64,000 bases of DNA from Fragilariopsis cylindrus CCMP1102 (GCA_900095095.1 FMBT01000302.1:62001-126000), one strand, 5' to 3'. Shown: positions 11,341 through 21,321, counted from the first letter of the stretch. Numbers and translations: made by a program. The notes: generated by a model not told the origin, from the sequence alone.

Positions 11341-11845
11341 GTTATTGATGGGGTTGCGTTGATTGATGTCAATAGTTTGAATGTGAGTTTGAGTTTGTAT
11401 CGAACTAAGTTTTGTGAGAGTATAAAATGAAGATGTGAAAAACAATGAATTGATGTTTTTTTTATATTTCATCTCATTTTCAAATGTTTTTCCTTCCAAC
11501 ATCGTAGACAGAGTAACTTAATCGAAAGATGACTCCTGATCTTAATGAAGTCATCTTTCAATTCCCATCGCTTCTACACTTGATTAGGAAGACTTGTTGA
11601 GTAAACTCTCACACGACGGCATGCAGTATTAATTTAATTCCCACATGACGGGAGTTAAAAGAGTACCAGAGCTACACATGATTGTGTAGATTTGTTGTTG
11701 GTATTGGACAGTATTCAAATCCCATCATCTACACGACTCTAACACTCCCACGTTATCGGACGATATTAACTTAATTTCCACGCGACGATAACTTGTATTT
11801 ACTTGATAACAGTACTCCCACGTTGTCGGACAGCAACATTACCGC
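11341..11845 (-). promoter_or_regulatory. upstream arm of the HNH-like gene (inverted copy of 7465-8125)
   Basis: Read on the minus strand, this segment has 'ctgtccgacaacgtgggag', 'cgtccgataacgtgggag', then 'agcgatgggaattgaaagat', 'gagtcatctttcga', and finally 'atactctcacaaaact', 'gatacaaactcaaactcac' and 'attcaaactat' just before the ATG at 11340. The order matches the region upstream of the gene at 8126. The leader part is most similar and the distal part more diverged. An inverted duplication has therefore placed one promoter type on both sides of a 3.2-kb segment. Confidence 0.6.
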
Positions 11846-11937
11846 ACAATCTTCGAATAGTTACTGTATCGTATCATCAGATTCTTCTAATCGTGCTTTT
11901 AGTCGCACACAATAACAAAAATGAGATAAGTGACTAG

Positions 11938-12790
11938 AGTCAGTCGCTAATGATTACGACGTAGTATGGTAAAAGGCGTGCTGTACTGTGAGCGTGAAAA
12001 GTATACTTAAAGTAAGTATACCACCGCGCACAACAGTTGTATTCTTACTTAATACAGTAGTGATAATATCAGACGTGCCCAAGTGAAAAACCACGACTAT
12101 AAAATAACGAAGAGCATTTAACAAGCAGGTCAGAAACACTACAGTAGTAAAACAAGGAACTGTGAATCGAAATTAATTTTTCCCTGCTACTTAGTAATTA
12201 CCTGCTAAACATATTATTATATATTTCTCAATATTGAAGGGATCCTGGATATTTTAATTTAACAAGCAAGCAGAAACACTAACTAATAAAACAAATATTA
12301 ATACAACTAAATATTATAGTAAAAAGAAGAAGAAGACAATCATGAATATAAAATAAGATATAAAAGTAGATGTAATACATAACAAAATAATGGTCTAGGA
12401 TCCTTTTAGATGTGAATTGTATGATATACTGCTACCTTTTCTTCCCCTTTGATTCCGATACTAGCTGTACCCACCATATAACAATTTCTTGGATGCGATA
12501 AGAACGACGACGAGATCGAAATATCTGCCAAACAATATTTGATAGTTCCCGCGTTCATAGTTCCATTTCTTTTTCTACTTTTTCTTCTCCTCCTCCTCCG
12601 ACGACAACAACCCAACAACAACAACAACAACCACCTTTACCATCCGACGATAATAACGACGACGAGATCGAAATATCTGCCAAACAATAAGAAGTTTATA
12701 TTATGTACGATAATTAAGTTTGCATTGAAATACGATTAAGAATTATTTTACAGTACGCCTTTTACCATACTAATCATTAGCGACTCGCTT
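11938..12790. repeat. inverted repeats bounding ~0.85 kb
   Basis: The left end (about 11941-11986) reads 'gtcgctaatgatta', a short insert, then 'gtatggtaaaaggcgt' and 'ctgta'. The reverse complement of 12751-12786 reads 'gtcgctaatgattagtatgg' and continues into 'taaaaggcgtactg'. These ~40-bp inverted repeats could be the ends of a non-autonomous DNA element or one more inverted duplication. I found no clear target-site duplication and no coding frame inside. Confidence 0.5.
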
Positions 12791-13190
12791 ATTTAGCTGC
12801 TTCGATTCTTGCGGTAGCGAAAACTTTTTCATTCAACAAGCAGAAACACTAGTAAAACAACTGTGAATCGAAATTAATTTTCCCCTGCTAACTACTTTGT
12901 AGTACCTGCTAAACATATACATAATATATATTTCTCAATAGTGAAGGGATCCTGGATATTTAATTTAACAAGCAGACAGAAACACTAACTAATAAAACAA
13001 ATAAATAATACAACTAAGTAAATATTATAGTAAAAAGAAGAAGAAGACAATCATGAATATAAAATAAGATATAAAAGTGGATGTAATACATAACATAATG
13101 GTCTAGGATCCTTCTTGATGCGAATTGTATGATAGACTGCTACTTTTTCTTCACCTTGGATTCTGATGCATACTGTACCCACCATGCAAC
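12145..13190 (+). repeat. direct duplication (~330 bp, two copies ~695 bp apart)
   Basis: A segment beginning 'gtgaatcgaaattaattttt' and running through 'gaagggatcctggatattt', 'agaagaagaagacaatcatg' and 'ggtctaggatcctt' occurs at about 12162-12480 and again at about 12855-13190 with few changes. Between the copies, 'gagatcgaaatatctgccaa' also occurs twice (about 12514 and 12665). Bases 12797-12834 are a fragment of the HNH gene (the NEKVFATARIEAA coding segment), which shows that coding pieces were carried in the duplications. Confidence 0.75.
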
Positions 13191-13632
13191 AAGGTAGCAG
13201 AACGATTTCTTGGATCTACTTTGATCAATGCATTTAACGAGGTGTACGCAAGTGAGTGTAAATAATACCGCTATATAGATGGTGATGACGACATCGGAGA
13301 CGTAAGTGATAGTATCTTATTTCGTTATATTGTTTCCAATTGTTGTGTCCGATGCTTGTTATTTTGTTTAGACTGTGTTCTTTCACTATTAACTTCTAAC
13401 TTAATCCACTCCGCAATCAATCATGTCTTTCATTTTCCTATATACACTCACATATCTTTGCTTTTTTTAAAATATTCCAGTTCGAAAGACGGTATGGGAG
13501 ATACCATATTGACCTTCTTATTCGTGGAAGTGTCAACCTCGATCGATCGTCGTCGTAAAAACGCCCATGGAATAAATACAATCATAAAAAATCCACATGC
13601 GAGAGCAGATGACTGTGCCCCATTGGCAACCT
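13130..13632 (+). pseudogene. decayed copy of the secreted-protein gene at 8126
   Basis: Bases 13203-13310 align with the coding segment for YLGSALVDAFNEAYAG and the following DDIEG of the gene at 8126: 'atttcttggatctactttga', then 'gcatttaacgaggtgtacgc', then 'gatgacgacatcg'. After an unrelated stretch of about 170 bp, 'cttattcgtggaagtgtcaa' followed by 'cctcgatcgatcgtcgtcg' matches the part encoding LLRGGANLERRS. The copy has in-frame stops, an altered spacing and no usable start, so it is a relic. It ends next to a GAT microsatellite. Confidence 0.7.
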
Positions 13633-13633
13633 C

Positions 13634-13634
13634 G

Positions 13635-13685
<51 letters not shown>
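13634..13685 (+). repeat. (GAT)n microsatellite
   Basis: About 17 uninterrupted GAT units. The minus strand would read poly-His, which explains a spurious histidine-rich open frame across this place. Confidence 0.95.
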
Positions 13686-13686
<1 letters not shown>

Positions 13687-14057
13687 ATTGATGACGGTGT
13701 CGAATTTGATGATGGAAGTATGTACCAACCAACCTCGTGTCGTTAACGACGGAAAAGGAAAAAGTCGAAAACTATTTCGCGATAATAAAGAAAAAGAATG
13801 AAAACTATAATGTCATATCCTGGACCCTCCTTCCTCCCTTCCAGCAGTCGACGGGACTCACTGGAGGACTTGAAACCCTGCCTTCCATTATCACGCTACA
13901 AATTCAAAAATTCACTCGTGGTGAAAAGTGTTGTATTTTAGGGCTTTTCTTTTTTGGATTTTCCGATTTTGGAAACAGACACATCATCCTCATCTCGACG
14001 TGCTGAAAAATTAGCAACCAGCCAAGGGGACACAGAAGCTGAAATAGAACTGCCAAC

Positions 14058-16337
14058 ATGAACGTGAATTCCTCCTGCTATGGCATTGTTGTCCGCAATT
14101 TATTATCATCATCACTGCTTTGTTGTTGTTGTTGTTTTCTCGTTTTAGTATTACTCGATGAAAGAATATATTATTGCAATGGTTGGGTTCAGCTAACATC
14201 ATCATCATCAAGAATAAGCAATTTAGCAAATCCCTTACAACTGTCACAATCCTCGCCGTTTCATTATCATAATCATCATCGGCAAATACAGACGCATATT
14301 TTCGGTACTACTAACACTCCGACGTCGACGACAACCGTATTAGCAGCATCAGCATTATCGTCGTCAACAACAACTAATACCGGTACTGCTACCACAAAAG
14401 AAGAAGAAGAAGAAGAATCGTCATCATCATCACTGATACCACCACTAGCATCGTCATCGTCACAACAAGTTGAAAATGCATTAACATCATTAGCAGGAAC
14501 AATGTTAGCATTATTGGCTGGTAATGAAGAAGAGGCAAAATTATTAATATCAGCATCTGCTGTTGAAAATAATAAGAATTCAATTGAAAATGAGAATGCA
14601 AATTCAATTGGGAATGAGAATTCAAATGAGAATGAGAATGAAAATAGCAATTCAAATTCAAATAAAAATTCAAGTAGCAATTCAAATTCAAATACAAAAC
14701 GTTCATTATTACAAAAAACATTTGATGCATATGATGTATGTGAAAGTGGTATATTAGATGCGAATGAAGCAAAACAATTATTTGAAGATTTAGCACGATC
14801 CATTGTAACAGAAATTGCTAATAGTGGTAGTGGAAGTACTAGTAGTAAAGAAGAACAAGAAAATGAAATTGAAATTGAACAAGAAATTGAAACTAAAACT
14901 AAAACTAAAAATAAGAACAAAAATAAAAAGAAGACTAATAATAAGAATAACAACAATATTGTACCAATAAAGAATTCAGTTGCACGATCACATGCACGTC
15001 GTGTCCTTGCTGATGATGAGGCAGGGGGTATGGATACTATTAGTCGTGTTGCAGCCAAACTACTATTGTTGGCGGATATTGATGGGGATGGTAAAATTTC
15101 GTTACCAGAATTTGCTGCCATGTTTGATACAGTTCAAAAAGCAAATACAGTAGTTACTCCAACAATAACACCAACAGAAACAACTACAGGAAAAAACAAT
15201 AATAATAGTACTGCAGGAGTTGAAATGATAATGAAAGAACCAACACCATCCACATTTCCACAACCATTACGTGCATTGGCTGGTAGTTTGCAATTATTAC
15301 CACCATCAGAAGGTACAACATCCTACGAGGCATCCAATAAAGCAAGTAATTATAATATTGGTGTTCCTGGTGATGATCATACATTACGTAAAGTTGTTCT
15401 AGGGAACAATAATGAATTATCTATTGTTGGTCTAGGTCGATCAGCAGATGCATCCACCTATTATATACCAGAACTTGGTATAGTATTTGATGCAGGGATA
15501 CATATAAAAAGTATTATACCAAAAACTGTATTATTAACCCATGGACATCGAGATCATATTGGTGCATTACCAGTACATGCTAATATTAATAATAAAGGTA
15601 GCAGTGGGAGTAGTAGCGGGGGTCAAAAAACAAAAATATTTGCACCCAAAGCATTATCCAAATTAGTTACACGTTATTTATTAGCAGAAGCACAATTAAA
15701 TTATGGGAATGAAGATCAAACTGATGAAGAAACAATTGAAGCATTAGGTGACTATGATATTACAGGTGTCGAGGATGGGGATGAAATTATATTACCAAAA
15801 TCTGCATATACTGGATCACCTACACCAATTGGTATAGAAGTGTTTACTGCAACACATAAAGTTGGTGTACCTGCTGTATCGTATGGTATATATCGTAAAA
15901 AATCCAAATTAAAAAAAGAATATGCATCATTAACAAAAAGTGAACTTGGACAAATAATACGTAATTCAAATTCGAAAGATGATAAGGAAGATAAATTACA
16001 AATAACAGAATCATATAATGATGGATTAATATTTTATACTGGTGATACAACAATCGAATTATTAAGAACTCGATGGAAGGATATACTATTCGAATCAAAA
16101 TATAAATATATTATACATGAGGTCACATTTTTAGGTGAACCATCCACGAAATTAGATAATTCAAGTAAAAAAAAGGGTCATACACATTATTCACAATTAC
16201 ATCCATTCATATGTTCATTTCCAAATATAACATTTGTATGTGTGCATTGGTCATTGCAATATACAAAAACAGAGATATTAATTTTTTTTGATGATCAATA
16301 TGGTGGTGTACCATCAAATGTTGTCTTATGGATCTAG
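14058..16337 (+). CDS. EF-hand / RNase Z-like metallo-beta-lactamase fusion
   Basis: A single-exon frame of 759 residues. A hydrophobic N-terminus (about residues 10-40) suggests a signal or transit sequence. Low-complexity Asn/Ser and Lys tracts follow. The first EF-hand (about 220-245, TFDAYDVCESGILDANEA) is degenerate at loop positions 3 and 5. The second (about 335-356, ADIDGDGKISLPEF) is canonical, so at least one calcium site is expected. The C-terminal half is a metallo-beta-lactamase domain: LTHGHRDHIGALP (HxHxDH, near 495), the metal Asp in FYTGDTT, GHTHYSQLHPF, and VHWSLQY in the place of the last metal His. This arrangement fits the short tRNase Z family, which trims pre-tRNA 3' ends. 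Calcium control of such an enzyme is an inference from the fusion. The distal part could instead be a related phosphodiesterase. Confidence 0.8.
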   Translation: MNVNSSCYGIVVRNLLSSSLLCCCCCFLVLVLLDERIYYCNGWVQLTSSSSRISNLANPLQLSQSSPFHYHNHHRQIQTHIFGTTNTPTSTTTVLAASALSSSTTTNTGTATTKEEEEEESSSSSLIPPLASSSSQQVENALTSLAGTMLALLAGNEEEAKLLISASAVENNKNSIENENANSIGNENSNENENENSNSNSNKNSSSNSNSNTKRSLLQKTFDAYDVCESGILDANEAKQLFEDLARSIVTEIANSGSGSTSSKEEQENEIEIEQEIETKTKTKNKNKNKKKTNNKNNNNIVPIKNSVARSHARRVLADDEAGGMDTISRVAAKLLLLADIDGDGKISLPEFAAMFDTVQKANTVVTPTITPTETTTGKNNNNSTAGVEMIMKEPTPSTFPQPLRALAGSLQLLPPSEGTTSYEASNKASNYNIGVPGDDHTLRKVVLGNNNELSIVGLGRSADASTYYIPELGIVFDAGIHIKSIIPKTVLLTHGHRDHIGALPVHANINNKGSSGSSSGGQKTKIFAPKALSKLVTRYLLAEAQLNYGNEDQTDEETIEALGDYDITGVEDGDEIILPKSAYTGSPTPIGIEVFTATHKVGVPAVSYGIYRKKSKLKKEYASLTKSELGQIIRNSNSKDDKEDKLQITESYNDGLIFYTGDTTIELLRTRWKDILFESKYKYIIHEVTFLGEPSTKLDNSSKKKGHTHYSQLHPFICSFPNITFVCVHWSLQYTKTEILIFFDDQYGGVPSNVVLWI

Positions 16338-16619
16338 GAAAATAAATATATAACTACTCAGTCACGCCACATCACGTCACCGTCACGACACCGTCATGCG
16401 ATAGAGTATATAAGAGAGACTAATGATTTGAAACTGTATTTAAGTTCATAAACTTGCTTGTACAAAGAGAGACACATGATCGATGCCAAATATACCAATT
16501 GGCAAAGGGTCCTCTTTTGATAAACCAATAAGAATAAAAATTATCGCATTCACTAATATAAGGATTAAAGACACTTTTGTGTCATTACTTTATCTATTAT
16601 TCGCTTCATAGTCTTCCTC
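16338..16619. other. 3' flank of the RNase Z-like gene, no feature seen
   Basis: A short tandem 'cgtcac' motif lies at 16363-16395. Nothing else is recognised. Confidence 0.4.
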
Positions 16620-16720
16620 TCTTATTCACCTCTTGTGGCTATTCGAAAATTTGCCTACCATCCCTAGACAACCTCACAGAATTTTCGCCCAATATGACCA
16701 AGTCACACAGCATTTTCCCT
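16620..16720 (-). repeat. dispersed repeat copy (related to 42040-42185)
   Basis: On the minus strand this reads 'ttggtcatattgggcgaaaa', then 'ttctgtgaggttgtctaggg', then 'atggtaggcaaattttcgaa'. The segment at about 42115-42180 has the same blocks in order: 'ctggtcattttgagggaatt', 'ctgtgaggttatataggaat', 'ggcaggcaaatttgggaat'. This copy keeps CpG where the island copy has none. Confidence 0.65.
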
Positions 16721-16842
16721 CTCTCTTAACCAGATTGAGCGCTAAAATCAAGTATGTGGTAGTAGTGGTAGGAGTAGTAACACACATTCGTAGCAGCCTT
16801 TTATAATGGAACGGATTCAATAAGAAGTCACCTTTAATAGTT

Positions 16843-18055
16843 CTATCCATAGATTAATTCATGAGGAGGGCAAGAATTCAATGTTGGACGAACATGCATT
16901 TCAAGTACTTCGCGAACTTTGTCGGGATGAATTGCATGGGTCTCGAAGTAACCAAGTACGTAAGCTTCCACCTGGTCTTTTTTCTTTGCATTGACCAACA
17001 TGCAGGTCAATCTTATAACGACACGAATAATCAACCAGAAAATGGAGAAAACTGTAAAACACATCATTTGCTGTATGGCTTGTGCATAGAAACGGTGCAA
17101 AATCTGCGGCCGCCAATTCCGACCATAAAGGCACACCTTCGAAGCATTGCAAAAAGAATATGGCTATGAGAAACAAATTGAATCTGTTCGGATACCCATC
17201 CATCGGATCCAAGTGACACCCTTTCCACCATTGTTGAAGAGTACCGAGAAAAGTCTTGAACGTAGCGTCTTGACAAATGCGATTCAGTACTAAATCCTTT
17301 TCAGGCTCGTAGTAGTCCATTCCAACCACATCAAACTCGACCTCATTATCGTGTCGCAAGACGCGGAATTCTCAAGTGTAATAGGTCAGATTTTGTTTTT
17401 GTTTTTGTTTGTTTTTGAAGGGCATTACACGAGATCTTACAGGTCATCAAGACGATCCTCGTCAATACAAACATCTACATCTGAATTGGGAGTGGACATG
17501 CCGTACACCGTAGATCCGTGCAAACGACCACTTCGTTCACAAAGTTGAAAGTCAGAAAATGCCTTCCGCTGCCCATCCGTTGAGTATTGCCATTTCCGGG
17601 TATATTGTTCCGTGTTCCGCTATCGTTTTATCTTGTAAATACCTTCGCTGTGCTTGTGCTGTATGGATCTCCAATAGCCAGCCATTCCTGAGAAGGAAAA
17701 TGCTAGCCCTTGGTTTGCGCAATCCGCCAAAAGGGAACATACCCGAGTCATACTCATCACCATCCTCACAGACTATAGAGAGAGAAACAATAATAGCAGG
17801 ATCATCGATCCGTTGGACAGTACCCATTATGGTATCGCCACTCCCAAAATGAATGGATACTAGGCGATTAACAACAAATGGAAGAATAGACAGGTTACGA
17901 GGCGGCATTTCTATGACGAATGCACCTTCCTCTTGATCAAGGCTGATGCTCCGCCGTACGTAATCAAGTTAAGCCAATTTCTCGGTCAACAAGCACCGGT
18001 CAACAGGTGCATGGTTTAATTTTTCTCGTAATAATTGTTGGTTGTTGTCGTTCAT
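16843..18055 (-). pseudogene. decayed nucleotidyltransferase (poly(A)/poly(U) polymerase-like) gene
   Basis: The minus strand encodes LHGSTVYGMSTPNSDVDVCI (near 17460-17520). This has the GS...SDxD catalytic core of non-canonical poly(A) polymerases and terminal uridylyltransferases. Further on, VEFDVVGMDYYEPEKDLVLN and YPNRFNLFLIAIFFLQ fit the helical part of that family. Upstream, an N-terminal region with VNRLVSIHFGSGDTIMGTVQ looks like a small barrel domain. The pieces lie in different frames: an in-frame TAA near 17967, a frame change near 17570, an intron-like segment with GTAAGAT at 17442 that does not join in frame, and a frame change near 17000. One break could be an unseen intron; all of them together argue for decay. 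The family call is good, the exact subclass open. Confidence 0.6.
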
Positions 18056-18626
18056 ATCGTTTTCCAGATTTTTTTTTATATCGACATATGCAAAGAAAAA
18101 CGATGTTGGATGAGGTAGTGTTGTAAGTACATAAAAGTAGCTCGAATGGAGTGTACAAGAACTACCGCAATTTATACAGTACAAATAGACGCGTTGTTCT
18201 ACGTGTCTGTGATATGTAATCCCAAAGACGTACAAAAGAAACATTTTTAATACCTAGGCTAGATTGATGAAGGACATTCTTCCTTGGCTATTTCAGGTTT
18301 TTGAGTGAACTCACAAACGTACGGATGCAGACGGTCGTTTTTCATCGGAAACAAAATGAATAATAACTTACCGCGCATCAAACACACTGCACTATCAAAC
18401 GAAAATGTAGGAATACGGGATACCGGTAGAGCTATAATGGACCCATCTTTCTTCTGGTTTGCGCACTGCTGAAGCTAACACTATTGATAATAACGCTACT
18501 ATAATTACAATTGGTTTGACACAGTTAGTTGCAACGATGTCAGCAGTATATTGAGAGCCACGATCAGTGGGTTTCGATCGAGGAGAGCAGTTAATTCTCA
18601 ATTTTAGATAATTTGTCTATTAGCTA

Positions 18627-19665
18627 CTATAATAAACTATATTTAAGTAGGTAGTAATATATTTGTTTGTGATAAAAAAATCGTGTCCATCGTTCGTAGA
18701 ATCGTTGAGGAATTAAATCAAATGGTATGTTACCATTGTCCTCTTCAAAAAATATCAGACGTGGTTCACGTGATATCACATGTTCAATGTTATTGAAATT
18801 CGGCAATGATGCCATACAAGCATTGTGGAGAGGTGTACTTCCAAATTTATCACGTACGTTTAATTTCCCTTGGACATCCTCAATTAAAAAGTCTATAATC
18901 TCACGCACGACAAATTCCCATCCGACATGCCAAATGAAGTCGGTTCTCTCCAAATTGATTACAGGCACGAAGATCATACACAAGTGATATTCGTATTTCT
19001 TCTTCTCGAGGTTATCACACCACCACCACCACCACCACCACCTTGACTTATTATAATCTCCTGTTCATCCTGCTGCTACTGCTGCAGTTTATCTTGCTTA
19101 TGAACTTGATTCTTGTTGTTGTTCTTGTTGGCTTGTGCTTGTTGTTGTTGTTGTTGATGATGATGATATGATCTCAATTGAGGAAGATTTGAACTTCGTA
19201 AGGCTTGAAGAAGCTCTACTTTTATTGTTGATTCTTGATAGGGTTCAGAAAAATAAGTCTTGTTCCATCGAAACTGAATGATATGGTTATGTTGTTATAA
19301 CAATCTACTACTACATCGACCGTGCCTACTCAATGCAGTAGGAATGGCATCCATTGATAATGCTGTCGGTGGTACCGAAGAGGAGCGTCTTGACTTTATT
19401 GTATTTGAAGTAATATTTAAATTGCTGAGCAACGATTGCGATTGCGATTGCGATAAGGATAGATTAAGATTCAGAGTATTGAAAGAAATATCCAAATTTC
19501 TGTTCAATTTTTGGGTTTTATTATTGTTGATTTCGTAATTATCGTTTTTGTTGTCGCTGTTGCTGTTGCCAATACTGACACCGACTCTAACACAGTCATT
19601 ATTTCTGTTTTTGAATGGCGATTTATGTTGCCTGTCTCCTTTTTTAGCATGAACAATCGATACTA
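18627..19665 (-). pseudogene. decayed ankyrin-repeat gene with Gln-rich linker
   Basis: The 3' part (18627-18983) reads NVRDKFGSTPLHNACMAS then EPRLIFFEEDNGNIPFDL, a typical ankyrin repeat as found in large diatom ankyrin families. The 5' part stays open in one frame from about 19665 to 19010, with FRWNKTYFSEPYQESTIKVE and a Gln/Asn-rich linker, but is cut by an in-frame TAA (before QHNHIIQF) and an in-frame TAG inside a Gln run (LQQ-stop-QQDE). A Gly-coding GGT run near 19025 then needs a frame change to reach the ankyrin part. Both stops are one C-to-T change away from Gln codons. It is most likely a young pseudogene. Confidence 0.55.
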
Positions 19666-19740
19666 CTGCTACTACTACTCCTAATTATAAAATCAAAACT
19701 ACGTTTGTTTAAGTTGGTATGATGAGACATCATAATATTA

Positions 19741-19930
19741 CAGTATGCGCTCGATAAGAAATACACTCTTAATTTACCGACTTGGTGTGTTTCTTATAGA
19801 GAGTGTGTTTCTTATGATTTTCGGTACGACCCATCAATCACTACACGGGCTATCCCGCGAAAACCGATCTGGTGTATTTCTTATAAAGCGTGTATTTCTT
19901 AAATGTGTATTTCTTATCGAGCGCATACTG
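19741..19930. mobile_element. MITE with perfect 26-bp terminal inverted repeats and TA target duplication (Tc1/mariner type)
   Basis: The element starts 'cagtatgcgctcgataagaa' (continuing 'atacac') and ends with the exact reverse complement. It is flanked on each side by TA (19739-19740 and 19931-19932), the target duplication of Tc1/mariner elements, whose ends commonly begin CAGT. At 190 bp it has no coding capacity. Inside, variants of 'gtgt(a)tttctta' recur about five times as subterminal repeats. The perfect ends suggest recent insertion. Confidence 0.9.
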
Positions 19931-20093
19931 TATTGTCATTGCGGGTTAATACTTCTTGAATTCAAATGCTTATAATATCTTACTTCTTTTTGATGATGAT
20001 GTGAGTGAAGATTGTACTTCTTTATTTTCTAATCGTCACTTCAAAATGACTCATCTTGCTTGTCGATTGATTCAATGTTATATAAAATTAAAA

Positions 20094-20455
20094 GATTCCG
20101 CGAATGAAAGCAAAATGCATACAAAAGAAAACAATAATACAATAAATAAATAAATACTTAGGCATTTATTCATAAAAAAATGTACAACTTTCAGCACACG
20201 CCCGTGGTAGCGCGAAACTGGTAGCGCGAAATAGGAAAGAGTCGATTTGAAAAAGAAGAATGAAAAATGAAAAGATTCCGCTAAGTTAATGAAAGGAAAA
20301 TGCATACAAAAGAAAACATAATACAATAAATAAATAAATACTTAGGCATTTATTCATAAAATGTACGACTTTCAGCACACGCCCCTGGTAGCGCTAAACT
20401 GGTAGCGCGAAATAGGAAAAAGAAGATTTGAAAAAGAAGAATGAAAAATGAAAAG
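20094..20455 (+). repeat. 180-bp tandem duplication (two copies)
   Basis: The units start at about 20094 and 20274 with 'gattccgc' and share 'aaaatgcatacaaaagaaaa', 'acttaggcatttattcataa' and 'ggtagcgcgaaa'. Differences are few, so the duplication is young. Confidence 0.85.
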
Positions 20456-20469
20456 ATGATTATGCATGT

Positions 20470-21055
20470 GAGTGAATTACGACACACGACTCGTAGGAAT
20501 CGCTATTTCTTTTGTTTCTTCTTGTTTCATAATATTAATATTATTATTATGATCGTCGGTCGTACAGTGTGTGCTTTTACTCGCGCACCTTAAGTGGAAT
20601 GAATCGCCTGAGACACTACTGATAGTTGGTAGTATTAAATGAAAAAAGAGTTTTATCATTTTCAATCCAACTTTGAACCAAGCTTTTGAACCCACCTATA
20701 AGTGAAGCGCGAAACTTGTAAGCGCTATTAAAATGGTAGCTTGAAATAGGAGTAATTAAAAGAAGAAGAATGGAATGGCGAAAGGGTGAACTACGAAGCA
20801 CGATAGACTCGAAGGAATCGCTCATTTCTTTTGTTTCTTTCGGTCGTACGTGTGTGCTTTTACTCGCGCACTTTAAGTGGAATAAATGAATCGCCTGAGA
20901 CACTGTTAGTTAGAAATATTTAGTGAAAGAAGAGTTTTATCGCAGCTTTTAAACCCACCTATAAGTGAAGCGCATGCCCTGACTGGTAGCGCGAAACTGG
21001 TAAGCGCTATTAAAACGGTAGCTTAAAATAGGAGTAATTAAAAGAAGGATAAAGG
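20470..21055 (+). repeat. ~315-bp tandem duplication (two copies)
   Basis: The units start near 20472 and 20787 ('gaa.tacga..cacga') and share 'gtgtgtgcttttactcgcgc', 'aatcgcctgagacact' and 'aacccacctataagtgaagc'. Both ends contain the 'ggtagcgcgaaactggta' motif that also occurs in the 180-bp repeat, so the two arrays are related. Confidence 0.8.
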
Positions 21056-21321
21056 TGAACACTCTAATTAAAAAAACAACAGCATTTTCCGAAAAAGAAA
21101 GCGCTAATAAAACTGGTATCGCGAAAGCTTTTTCCGAAAAAGAAAGGAAAAAACAATCTCAAAGTTTTTGTGCGAAAAATAAAGATCACTACCGTACAGT
21201 ACCGCCAGCAAACGTACAGTAATGCATGAAATTTTTCAATTCAAATTAGAAAAAGCACATAATTCCAATAAAACGAACAAGAAAAGGAAGAACAAGAATC
21301 AATTGTCAGAAACTCCCAAAA

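Noticed and set aside
13448-13732. Poly-histidine protein on the minus strand
   Set aside because: It is only the complement of a (GAT)n microsatellite.
14276-15121. 281-residue minus-strand frame opposite the RNase Z-like gene
   Set aside because: The plus strand carries EF-hand and metallo-beta-lactamase motifs. The minus frame is low-complexity shadow.
16550-16842. A second exon of the RNase Z-like gene
   Set aside because: The gene already ends after the last metal-binding His, and this stretch contains a dispersed repeat.
18627-19665. A variant genetic code with TAA/TAG read as Gln, suggested by stops inside Gln runs
   Set aside because: Transaldolase, the secreted protein at 8126 and many other intact genes end in TAA and would read through. 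The plain explanation is C-to-T nonsense change in a pseudogene.
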